Part shown: one piece after another, positions 1-6,415 of the stretch
Layout: each line of letters begins with the position of its first letter
Position numbering within the stretch: the stretch's first letter is position 1
From: JAGOEF01 sp029564465
GTDB lineage: Bacteria; Bacteroidota; Bacteroidia; Bacteroidales; ML635J-15
Assembly (NCBI GenBank): GCA_029564465.1
Contig: JAKQPY010000124.1
Coordinates: forward strand, 1 to 6,711
Direction: 5' to 3'
Length of the DNA: 6,711 nucleotides
Program-made: the position numbers and the translations under genes
Notes under the pieces: model-generated
Databases searched by the model: none
The model's input: the letters and a program-made list of their open reading frames with translations, nothing else
What the model was told of the DNA's origin: nothing

Positions 1-216
1 GCCGTGAGCGGTGGAGTGGCAGCCAACAGCGGGCTTCGGAGCAGGCTTACAGACCTTGCCCATAAGCACAATCTGACGCTGTATCTGCCCGAAAAAGCCT
101 ATACAACCGACAATGCCGCCATGATTGGTATGGTAGCGTACTTTCATTACCGCGAACAACGCTTCGACAGCCTTGACGCTGTTCCTCAGGCCAGAATGAC
201 GGTAGGCGAGTTTTAA
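1..216 (+). CDS. tsaD: tRNA N6-adenosine threonylcarbamoyltransferase TsaD, C-terminal fragment (5' end outside window)
   Basis: This is the last 71 codons of a gene that starts before the window. TsaD works with TsaB and TsaE in the cytoplasm to transfer threonylcarbamoyl from threonylcarbamoyl-AMP to A37 of tRNAs reading ANN codons (t6A). The fragment opens with the family's nucleotide-binding signature SGGVAANSGLR (fragment residues 3-13). It then has the TTDNAAMIG motif (35-43), whose Asp37 matches the metal-ligand aspartate of the family; the usual Cys before TDN is Thr here. Spacing and the short tail after this motif fit a normal TsaD C-terminus, so the gene looks intact at this end. 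No terminator is visible after the stop, so read-through into the metallopeptidase gene 79 bp downstream is possible. Identification is secure from the two motifs, although the N-terminal domain is not seen. Confidence 0.95.
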   Translation, partial: AVSGGVAANSGLRSRLTDLAHKHNLTLYLPEKAYTTDNAAMIGMVAYFHYREQRFDSLDAVPQARMTVGEF

Positions 217-295
217 AAAGCCAATAAATCTGCCAAAATGTCGCAAACAGGGGTGTGGCAAGCTGTTTGACACCGCTTTAGAAAATTTTACAACT

Positions 296-976
296 ATGAT
301 GATGTATTTGTTAATATTCGGAGGTTTCATTTTGCTGAGTCTGTTGGTCAGCTCTGTACTGAAATCTAAATTTAAAAAGTATTCGAAAATTCCCACCGAA
401 GGATATCTTACCGGAAAAGAAGTGGCTGAAAAAATGTTGCGTGAAAACGGAATTACCGATGTTTCGGTAACTTCGGTAGCCGGGCAACTCACCGACCATT
501 ACAATCCGGTTGAGAAAACCATCAACCTGAGCCGTGATGTATATTATGGAAATTCGGTTGCAGCAGCAGCGGTAGCCGCTCACGAAACCGGCCACGCATT
601 GCAGCATGCCCGGGCATACAGTTGGCTTACTATGCGTTCGAAACTGGTTCCTGTGGTGAGTTTTGCTTCCCGATGGGTACAGTGGATCCTGCTGGCAGGC
701 ATAATTCTCGTTACGAGTTTTCCGCAACTGCTGCTTGCAGGAATTATCCTTTTTGCCGCTACTACCCTGTTTTCGGTGATTACGCTCCCCGTTGAGGTTG
801 ACGCCAGCCGCAGAGCGCTTGTGTGGCTCGAGTCGGCAGGTATTACCAACTCTTCAACCCATTATTATGCACAGGATGCCCTCCGATGGGCTGCATCAAC
901 CTATTTCATCGCAGCCATTGCATCGCTGGCCACACTGGCATGGTATATCATGATATTTTTAGGTGCGCGTGATTAA
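296..976 (+). CDS. YugP-like membrane zinc metallopeptidase
   Basis: The 226-residue product matches the YugP/zinc-peptidase-2 family of small membrane-embedded metalloproteases, whose substrates are largely unknown. Visible in order: an N-terminal membrane segment (about residues 3-22), a basic stretch (KSKFKKYSK), and a soluble part with the family-like NLSRDVYYGNSVAAAAVAAHE run. The zinc motif HETGH lies at 96-100 (His96, Glu97, His100). Two hydrophobic segments follow (about 129-143 and 145-164), then LPVEVDASRRA (164-174), whose Glu168 is the likely third zinc ligand. A last membrane segment covers about 204-222. Length is normal for the family and no key residue is missing. Three ATGs lie in tandem (296, 299, 302); the first is used here, but any could be the real start and no Shine-Dalgarno separates them. 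The gene is followed by an intrinsic terminator. The family call is strong; the cellular role is unknown. Confidence 0.9.
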   Translation: MMMYLLIFGGFILLSLLVSSVLKSKFKKYSKIPTEGYLTGKEVAEKMLRENGITDVSVTSVAGQLTDHYNPVEKTINLSRDVYYGNSVAAAAVAAHETGHALQHARAYSWLTMRSKLVPVVSFASRWVQWILLAGIILVTSFPQLLLAGIILFAATTLFSVITLPVEVDASRRALVWLESAGITNSSTHYYAQDALRWAASTYFIAAIASLATLAWYIMIFLGARD

Positions 977-1008
977 AACCGCGTTGCTGAATAGTTGAAG
1001 TATCGTTA

Positions 1009-1047
1009 GGATTGCAGCACTTGACAAGTGGCTTCAATCCTTTTTTG
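1009..1047 (+). terminator. Rho-independent terminator of the metallopeptidase transcript
   Basis: GGATTG (1009-1014) pairs with CAATCC (1035-1040). After one C/T mismatch the stem continues through AGC and CACTT (1018-1022) pairing with AAGTG (1026-1030), with one bulged G and a GAC loop. A run of six T (1041-1046) follows at once. It lies 33 bp after the metallopeptidase stop codon. Confidence 0.88.
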
Positions 1048-1090
1048 TTAAAAGTTTATTAAAATCAATCTAAAAAAAAAGACTCAGGCA

Positions 1091-1111
1091 ACCAAAAAAA
1101 TATTTTTTGGT
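1091..1111. repeat. Perfect 9-bp inverted repeat in the spacer before the DUF1573 gene
   Basis: ACCAAAAAA (1091-1099) and TTTTTTGGT (1103-1111) are perfect reverse complements around a 3-nt centre. TCAG (1084-1087) and CTGA (1112-1115) could add four more pairs across a 3-nt bulge. Nine A (1072-1080) lie to the left, so on the minus strand the hairpin is followed by a T run and would look like a weak terminator. Its position about 70-90 bp before the DUF1573 start also fits an operator. The sequence alone does not decide between these. I saw no clear promoter match in this AT-rich 140-bp stretch. Confidence 0.55.
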
Positions 1112-1180
1112 CTGATAATTGTTTAATTTTACACGTTATTTTTTAACCATGTTTTTTCTAATAATATAAAATTTAATTTT

Positions 1181-2281
1181 ATGAAAAACCTTGTTCTATT
1201 TGCTATGGCGCTGTTGATGAGCCTGAGTGTATTGGCCCAGCAAAAAAACGCAAACATTTCGTGGGATAAAACCACCCATGATTTTGGAACTTTTAAAGAA
1301 GAAAAGGGTCCGCAAACCTGTACTTTTAATTTCACCAACACCGGTAACGAGCCGCTGGTTATTTCGAATGTTAAGGCTTCGTGTGGTTGCACTACTCCCG
1401 AATGGACCAAAGAACCTGTAATGCCCGGCCAGAAAGGCTATGTTAAGGCTACCTACGACCCAACAAACCGTCCCGGTAAATTCGACAAATCAATCACGGT
1501 AACTACCAATACCGAACAGCCCAATACTATATTGAGAATTACCGGTGATGTTACTGCACGCGAAAAAGGACTTCTTGACTTTTATCCGAAAGAAATCGGC
1601 GAAATCCGTCTGAAGACTTCTCATCTTGCCTTTGTAAAAGTGTATAACACCAAAGAAGCTGTTGACTCAATCCCCGTGGTTAATATGAGCCCCAACGATG
1701 TAAAAATCACTTTTCAGGATATACCGGCACACATCAGCATTAAAATGGTGCCCGAAACCCTCAAGGGAAAACCTGCTAACGCTGAATCAGGACAAAAAGG
1801 CACAATCGTGGTTACCTACGACGGAAAAAAACAGAAAGACTTTGGGTTCATTATGGACCGCGTAACTATGGTAATTAACGGAAAACCCATGGAAAATGAA
1901 AAACTTTCGATAAGTGCAACCGTTGAAGAAGATTTTTCGCACCTCACTCCTGAAGAACGTGCCAAAGCACCTCACATGACTTTTACTAACATGGAGTTCA
2001 ACTTTGGGACTATAAAAAGCGGAGAAACAACCAGTTATGATTTTGTATTCACCAATACCGGTAAAAGCGACCTGTATATCCGCAAAATTAAAGCATCGTG
2101 CGGATGCACCGCCACTAACCCCGAAAAGATGGTGATTAAACCGGGTGAAACGAGTAAAATCGGAACCACTTTTAATTCTACCGGAAAAAAAGGAAGCCAA
2201 AACAAAACCATTACAGTTATTACCAACGATCCGGATGCTCCCAGCATAATTCTTAAAGTTAAGGGAGAAGTTACCGAATAG
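1181..2281 (+). CDS. Exported protein with two DUF1573 domains
   Basis: The 366-residue product starts with a Sec signal peptide (MKNLVLFAMALLMSLSVLAQ, cleavage probably after residue 20) and has no lipobox, so it is likely periplasmic or secreted. DUF1573 domains are Ig-like beta sandwiches of unknown function, common in Bacteroidota. The first spans about 26-124 (HDFGTFKEE...FTNTGNEPLVISNVKASCGCT) and the second about 267-364 (FNFGTIKSGE...FTNTGKSDLYIRKIKASCGCT). Each carries the KASCGCT hallmark, with cysteines 68/70 and 307/309. The middle (about 130-250, FYPKEIGEIRLKT...VKVYNTKEAVDSIPV) has a similar layout but no CGC motif and looks like a degenerate third repeat. The ATG at 1181 directly precedes the signal peptide. 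Terminators before and after the gene suggest it is transcribed alone. The domain call is firm; the biological role is not known. Confidence 0.9.
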   Translation: MKNLVLFAMALLMSLSVLAQQKNANISWDKTTHDFGTFKEEKGPQTCTFNFTNTGNEPLVISNVKASCGCTTPEWTKEPVMPGQKGYVKATYDPTNRPGKFDKSITVTTNTEQPNTILRITGDVTAREKGLLDFYPKEIGEIRLKTSHLAFVKVYNTKEAVDSIPVVNMSPNDVKITFQDIPAHISIKMVPETLKGKPANAESGQKGTIVVTYDGKKQKDFGFIMDRVTMVINGKPMENEKLSISATVEEDFSHLTPEERAKAPHMTFTNMEFNFGTIKSGETTSYDFVFTNTGKSDLYIRKIKASCGCTATNPEKMVIKPGETSKIGTTFNSTGKKGSQNKTITVITNDPDAPSIILKVKGEVTE

Positions 2282-2300
2282 CAAAACTTTAAATATTTAA

Positions 2301-2329
2301 GAGGCTGGCAGTTTGTCGGCCTTTTTTTG
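2301..2329 (+). terminator. Rho-independent terminator of the DUF1573 gene
   Basis: AGGCTGGC (2302-2309) pairs with GTCGGCCT (2315-2322), including two G-U pairs, around a 5-nt loop. The stem runs into seven T (2322-2328). It begins 20 bp after the DUF1573 stop codon and ends only 28 bp before the protease start. Confidence 0.82.
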
Positions 2330-2356
2330 TTATCTTGCGTATCAAAATTCTGACCA

Positions 2357-5128
2357 ATGAAATCTTTCATTTTCTCGTTGCTGGCACTTACGGTTTGCTG
2401 CTTCGGCAATCTGACAGCCCAAAAAACACCAGACTATCTCGAAGGGCGAATCATCTTCAAACTCGATACCGAAAAATGCAAATCGGTGAACGACAGTAAA
2501 CTTCGTGACATCCTTCACGATTATGGCGTTACCACCATCGAGCAAAAATTTCCACATGCCCGTGTGCCCGACAAAAAAACCAACCAATATGGCCAAAAGC
2601 TGATTGATTTAAGTCAGGTTTACGAAGTGCGCACCGATTACGATATTTTTAAAACCATATCGGCACTCGAGGAATCGGGCCTTGTTGTCTATGCGCAGCC
2701 GCACTATATTCCTGAATTATTCTATACACCAGACGATCCGTTGATTTCGCAGACCTATCATTTAAGTAAAATTAAAGCTTTCGAAGCCTGGGACATACAT
2801 CAGGGCAACAGCAATGTTGTGATTGGTATTACCGATACGGGCACCGATGTTGACCACCCCGATTTGATGTATCAGGTGGCCTATAACGAAAACGACCCCA
2901 TTGATGGCATCGACAACGATTTCGATGGTTATGTTGATAATTTCAGGGGTTGGGATCTGGGGTGCAACGATAACTATCCGCAAGCCGAAGCCAACAATCA
3001 CGGCATCTGGGTTTCGGGCTTAAGTTCTGCCCAGGTGAATAATGCTACCGGCGTTGCCGGAGTTGGCTTTAATTGTCGTTTTTTGCCGATTAAAATTTCT
3101 GACAGCAATGGAATGCTGACTATGGCATACGAAGGCATTGTGTATGCAGCCGATCACGGGTGCAATATTATTAATTGCTCATGGGGCAGCGACCGGTGGA
3201 ACCCTTTCGGACAGGATGTGATTGATTATGCTGTAATAAACAAAAACGCACTGGTAGTTGCTGCCTGCGGTAACAGCAATACCCTCGTAAGCTTTTACCC
3301 GGCTTCGTTCGACAGGGTACTTTCGGTTTCGGCTACCACTTCGCTCGACGAAAAATGGACACCCGATAATACAGGCACTACAGCAGGCAGTTCTTATGGT
3401 TATCAGGTGGATATAGCCGCACCGGGCGCCGGGCTCCGTTCGACCGATAATGATGGATATATGGTGGCATACGGAGGAACTTCGTTTGCTGCTCCCGTTG
3501 TGGCAGGAGTCGCAGCGCTTGTATGGTCGTACTACCCCGAACTCAACGCACTTCAGATAGCAGAACGCCTGAAAACAACGACTGACAACATTGACACCAT
3601 CGCATACAACGCACCCTATGCCGGGCTGATGGGCTCGGGCAGGGTAAATATGCTGAAAGCCCTGAGTAACCCGGTGTCGCCTGCCCTGGTATTCGAAGAT
3701 ATGGTGGTTGAAGACGACCGGGAAAACAATTATCAGAACAGTAATCTGGTACTGGTAAAAGGCAAAATTATCAATTATCTGACTGATTCTCCCGCTACTT
3801 TGGTGAACATCAGTTGCAACAACGAATATATTGAACTGAACACCACTGAGATTATGCTGGGAACGATGAGTTCGGGCGAAGTATATACACTTGGTGCCGA
3901 TAATTGTATTTCCTTTACTATCGACGAAAACACACCCTATAATTCACTAGTGATCCTTACACTCACTTATAGTTCTACTGACTATGAGGCGACTCAATAT
4001 CTCGAAATTTATGTAAAACCAGGCTACAAAGATTTGGATGCCAATAACATAAGCATTTCAATTACCGGCAATGGCCGTTACGGTTACGAAGATTTAAACG
4101 GAAAAAAAGGTATAGGAATGAACTACCCCGGTTTCGATGATTTGTTTTACGATTGCGGATTAATTGCCGGTACCAGTGCCGAAAAAGTATATTGTTCAGT
4201 TCGTCAGGAAACCGATTTCGAAACGCTGCAATACCCCGCTTATATAAACCCGCCTCAATTTGGCACCATGCACATCGCCTCGAAAATGAACGACAGCCAT
4301 GATATGTTTGCATCGGGAATCGAAATCACCCAGCAGGTTTATGCCTGGGACAACGACCCTAACAGGAATTATTTCATTATCAGTTACGATTTAAAAAACA
4401 CTTCGGCGACAGCCATCAGTAACCTGTATGCAGGTTTATTTGCCGATTTCGACCTGGTGCAAAGCAGTCACAACGAAGCACGCTACGATGCAGCCAATCA
4501 TTACATATATACCCTGCACACGGGCAATCAGAATTTATACGCAGCTTTCAAGCTGTTGTCGGCACATGGCGAAAACCACTATGCACTTGAGCAGGTTGCC
4601 GGCGGCGATGGCTTGGTTGACCTCACCAACGGGTTCAACGACAGTGAAAAATTTCACATGCTTACCAACAGCCGCGACGAAGCCATTACCGGCGAAAATG
4701 GAAGCGACGTTGTGATGACCCTATCGGCAGGACCGGTGTCGCTTAATCCAAACGATTCGGTTAGAATCGTCTTTGCCTGCATGGTATCCGAAAGCAAATA
4801 CGGGCTCGATATTGCCGCACAACAGGCTCAGTTGATGTATAATACCGTGATGAATAATTCGGCAATCGACGAAAACAAATGCGGTACATTCCGACTGTAC
4901 CCGAATCCCGCTTCAGAAAAGCTCATCATCGAAAGCCAAGAATTTGTGAATATCGGAAAAGCCGGCATCAGAATCACTGATACGCGGGGTAATACACTGA
5001 TTTTGGAAGAAGTATCCGGTGTACCAGCCTGCATCGATATCAGCAACATCAAAAACGGAGGTATTTACTTTGTTGAAGTATTAACTGACACTTTTTCGTC
5101 GGTTCAAAAGCTTGTTATTACCCGTTAA
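2357..5128 (+). CDS. Secreted subtilisin-like (S8) serine protease with T9SS type A sorting domain
   Basis: The 923-residue protein should be exported by Sec and then moved across the outer membrane by the type IX system. In order: a signal peptide (1-22, ending LTAQ); a propeptide-like region (about 28-120, YLEGRIIFKL...VVYAQPHYIPELF); and an S8 catalytic domain (about 125-435) with Asp160 (GITDTGTD), His215 (NNHGIWVSG), oxyanion Asn306 (AACGNSN) and Ser376 (GGTSFAAP). An acidic segment, DPIDGIDNDFDGYVDN (180-195), may bind calcium. A long beta-rich region (about 440-840) follows, including GKKGIGMNYPGFDDLFYDCGLIAGTS (582-607), a pattern I associate with other Bacteroidota secreted peptidases. 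The tail (about 845-923) is a T9SS type A sorting domain (FRLYPNPASEKLII...GGIYFVEVLT...QKLVITR). All catalytic residues are present, though the usual HGTHVAG motif reads HGIWVSG. The substrate is unknown; extracellular protein degradation is the inference. Confidence 0.93.
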   Translation: MKSFIFSLLALTVCCFGNLTAQKTPDYLEGRIIFKLDTEKCKSVNDSKLRDILHDYGVTTIEQKFPHARVPDKKTNQYGQKLIDLSQVYEVRTDYDIFKTISALEESGLVVYAQPHYIPELFYTPDDPLISQTYHLSKIKAFEAWDIHQGNSNVVIGITDTGTDVDHPDLMYQVAYNENDPIDGIDNDFDGYVDNFRGWDLGCNDNYPQAEANNHGIWVSGLSSAQVNNATGVAGVGFNCRFLPIKISDSNGMLTMAYEGIVYAADHGCNIINCSWGSDRWNPFGQDVIDYAVINKNALVVAACGNSNTLVSFYPASFDRVLSVSATTSLDEKWTPDNTGTTAGSSYGYQVDIAAPGAGLRSTDNDGYMVAYGGTSFAAPVVAGVAALVWSYYPELNALQIAERLKTTTDNIDTIAYNAPYAGLMGSGRVNMLKALSNPVSPALVFEDMVVEDDRENNYQNSNLVLVKGKIINYLTDSPATLVNISCNNEYIELNTTEIMLGTMSSGEVYTLGADNCISFTIDENTPYNSLVILTLTYSSTDYEATQYLEIYVKPGYKDLDANNISISITGNGRYGYEDLNGKKGIGMNYPGFDDLFYDCGLIAGTSAEKVYCSVRQETDFETLQYPAYINPPQFGTMHIASKMNDSHDMFASGIEITQQVYAWDNDPNRNYFIISYDLKNTSATAISNLYAGLFADFDLVQSSHNEARYDAANHYIYTLHTGNQNLYAAFKLLSAHGENHYALEQVAGGDGLVDLTNGFNDSEKFHMLTNSRDEAITGENGSDVVMTLSAGPVSLNPNDSVRIVFACMVSESKYGLDIAAQQAQLMYNTVMNNSAIDENKCGTFRLYPNPASEKLIIESQEFVNIGKAGIRITDTRGNTLILEEVSGVPACIDISNIKNGGIYFVEVLTDTFSSVQKLVITR

Positions 5129-5801
5129 TGCCCGGATTTCTTTTGTAATATTCGTTGATAATCAGATCACTCGACTTGATGCTTTTCTTCATCCAATCGA
5201 GTAAAATAATCTCCTTTTCACTTTTGGTGAGATGCCAGTCGAGCTGGCTATTTTGCAGTTTCCATTGCAAATTCTGAAGGCATATAGCCACTGCCACCGA
5301 AATATTGAGGCTTTCGGTAAATCCTACCATGGGGATGTATAAATATTCGTCGGCAGAGCTGAGCAGTCCTTTTGATAAACCGGGCCGTTCAGAGCCAAAA
5401 CACAACACAAAAGGGCCTTTGTTCATATCGAAATTGTGAACAGAGACACCTTCTTCGCGGGGCAGGGTAGCCACAATACGGTAACCACGGCTTCTTAGCT
5501 CCTGTAATGCGGCCGGTGTGTTATTGGTTTTCTGCTTGTTGTAACGGTACAATTGCAACCACTGAGCTGAACCTAACACCACATCGCGGTTAATACGATA
5601 GGCATTTTTGTTTTCGATAATATGAACATCCTGTATACCGAAGCAATCGCAGGTTCGGAGTACTGCGCTCGCATTTTGGGGCTGAAAAATATCTTCGAGC
5701 AAGACCGTACAATAGCGGGTTCGGCGTTCCAGACGGCTGTTCAACAGTTCGAAACGCTGTGTGGTAACAAACTGCCTGAGATATTCAATTAACTCATTCA
5801 A
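5118..5801 (-). CDS. trmH: TrmH-like tRNA (guanosine-18-2'-O)-methyltransferase (SpoU family)
   Basis: This cytoplasmic SPOUT enzyme transfers methyl from S-adenosylmethionine to the 2'-OH of G18 in the tRNA D-loop. The 227-residue protein shows the three SpoU motifs. Motif 1 is NASAVLRTCDCFGI (43-56), with Asn43 and catalytic-type Arg49. Motif 2 is FVLCFGSERPGLS (131-143), with Glu138. Motif 3 is IPMVGFTESLNISVAVAICL (156-175), with Asn166, part of the knotted cofactor site. VLLEDIFQPQNASAVLRT and the absence of an added substrate-binding domain favour TrmH over TrmL or RlmB. The start is TTG at 5801: no in-frame ATG lies upstream before a stop at 5844-5846, and this start gives a family-like N-terminus (YLRQFVTTQRFELL). 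The 3' end overlaps the protease gene by 11 bp, tail to tail. It follows the HU gene on the same strand, with a hairpin between. The family is certain; the exact tRNA target is inferred. Confidence 0.9.
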   Translation of the reverse strand: MNELIEYLRQFVTTQRFELLNSRLERRTRYCTVLLEDIFQPQNASAVLRTCDCFGIQDVHIIENKNAYRINRDVVLGSAQWLQLYRYNKQKTNNTPAALQELRSRGYRIVATLPREEGVSVHNFDMNKGPFVLCFGSERPGLSKGLLSSADEYLYIPMVGFTESLNISVAVAICLQNLQWKLQNSQLDWHLTKSEKEIILLDWMKKSIKSSDLIINEYYKRNPGING

Positions 5802-5822
5802 GTTATCAGACTTATTGAAATT

Positions 5823-5860
5823 AACAAAGAAAATGGGAGTACATTACTGCACTCCCATTT
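5823..5860 (-). terminator. Hairpin terminator after the HU gene (minus strand)
   Basis: AAATGGGAGT (5831-5840) and ACTCCCATTT (5851-5860) form a perfect 10-bp stem with a 10-nt loop, 21 bp past the HU stop. Read on the minus strand the stem ends in ATTT and continues TCTTTGTT, an interrupted T tract. It probably ends or attenuates HU transcription before trmH, whose start is 29 bp further on. Confidence 0.7.
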
Positions 5861-5881
5861 GCTAATAAATTGATGCTCAAC

Positions 5882-6157
5882 TTATTTCACGGTGCTTTTC
5901 AGTTCGCTACCAGCCGAGAATTTAACAACCTTTTTAGCGGGGATGTTAATAACTTTAGTGGGGTTCTGGGGGTTACGACCTTTGCGTGCAGCTCTCTGAG
6001 CAACACCAAAAGTACCAAAACCAACCAATGCTACGCGGCCACCTTTTTTCAGTGTGTCAGCGGTTACATTGAGGAAAGCATCTAAAGCTTTTTTCGAGTC
6101 AGCTTTTGTCAGGCCGGCGTTTTTTGCAATGGCATCAATTAATTCTGCTTTGTTCAT
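5882..6157 (-). CDS. hup: HU-family histone-like DNA-binding protein
   Basis: HU is a small dimeric protein that bends and compacts DNA in the nucleoid and helps replication, repair and gene control. The 91-residue product begins MNKAELIDAIAKNAGLTKADSKKAL, the standard HU helical N-terminus. It continues with GRVALVGFGTFGV (40-52), the strand and turn leading into the DNA-binding arm. The arm carries RAARKGRNPQNP (55-66), with Pro63 at the position of the intercalating arm-tip proline, and then INIPAKKVVKFSAGSELK (70-87). The arm tip appears one residue longer than the common NPQTGExIxIPA form. The ATG at 6157 is chosen because it gives the canonical N-terminus. An in-frame ATG at 6232 would add 25 non-homologous residues and lies upstream of the predicted transcription start. 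A promoter 46 bp upstream and a hairpin after the stop suggest a single-gene transcript. The paralogue class (alpha or beta) cannot be assigned. Confidence 0.95.
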   Translation of the reverse strand: MNKAELIDAIAKNAGLTKADSKKALDAFLNVTADTLKKGGRVALVGFGTFGVAQRAARKGRNPQNPTKVINIPAKKVVKFSAGSELKSTVK

Positions 6158-6202
6158 AATTATTTTTTTTAGGTTAATAAATAAAAAAATGTTTTTCTTG
6201 TG

Positions 6203-6233
6203 CAAATATATGCTATCACTGATATCAAGCAAA
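6203..6233 (-). promoter_or_regulatory. Bacteroidota-type promoter of the HU gene
   Basis: On the minus strand TTTG (6230-6233) is followed, after exactly 19 nt, by TATATTTG (6203-6210), a full match to the Bacteroidota primary-sigma pattern TTTG-N19-TAnnTTTG. Transcription should start near 6199, giving a leader of about 42 nt before the ATG at 6157. The spacer holds the palindrome TGATATCA (6220-6227), which could be a regulator site or chance. Confidence 0.75.
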
Positions 6234-6256
6234 TTTTCAGCAAGAAAAATGCATGG

Positions 6257-6286
6257 TTTGTTAATATTTATGGGTATTTGTTAATA
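6257..6286. repeat. Two direct copies of TTTGTTAATA spaced 20 bp apart
   Basis: TTTGTTAATA occurs at 6257-6266 and again at 6277-6286, exactly 20 bp apart start to start. This is about two helical turns, so both copies face the same side of the DNA. They lie about 58-87 bp upstream of the predicted HU transcription start and 95-125 bp before the tRNA promoter. The rest of the 6158-6415 spacer shows nothing beyond the two promoters. Confidence 0.5.
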
Positions 6287-6381
6287 AAGTAGCCTGTTTT
6301 GGGGGTAAAATCGAGAATCTCTTGTGGCAGAATGGGTACAAAATGCTAATAAAGAAATTTCAGTGAATTGAAAAGAGATGT

Positions 6382-6411
6382 TTTGAGATTTTAAAAAATA
6401 ATCTACTTTTG
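6382..6411 (+). promoter_or_regulatory. Bacteroidota-type promoter of tRNA-Ser
   Basis: TTTG (6382-6385) is followed after 18 nt by TACTTTTG (6404-6411), a full match to TAnnTTTG. The predicted start is near 6415, within about one base of the mature tRNA 5' end at 6416, so the transcript would have almost no leader. Confidence 0.75.
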
Positions 6412-6415
6412 CAGC

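Noticed and set aside
311..849. Two minus-strand open frames opposite the metallopeptidase gene
   Set aside because: They are antisense to a clearly coding gene and show no recognisable motif or start context.
1106..1131. TTTG ... TAATTTTA as a promoter for the DUF1573 gene
   Set aside because: The spacer is only 14 nt, the TTTG is part of the palindrome, and the last base of the -7 element is wrong. In such AT-rich DNA this match is weak.
2330..2338. A -7 promoter element (TTATCTTGC) for the protease gene
   Set aside because: It resembles TAnnTTTG but misses bases, and the nearest TTTG (2312-2315) is only about 15 nt upstream and inside the terminator hairpin. The spacing does not fit, so no promoter is annotated.
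2387..2404. Possible lipoprotein signal at Cys14/Cys15 of the protease signal peptide
   Set aside because: LTVCC lacks the small residue before Cys typical of a lipobox, and LTAQ at 19-22 is a good ordinary cleavage site that fits a T9SS cargo.
4428..4715. A 95-codon plus-strand frame inside the protease gene
   Set aside because: It is an alternative frame of the protease coding sequence, with a low-complexity translation and no independent signals.
5882..6232. A longer HU product starting at ATG 6232
   Set aside because: The extra 25 residues (MLDISDSIYLHKKN...) are not HU-like, and that ATG overlaps the predicted -33 element, upstream of the expected transcription start. The ATG at 6157 gives the canonical MNKAELIDAIA start.
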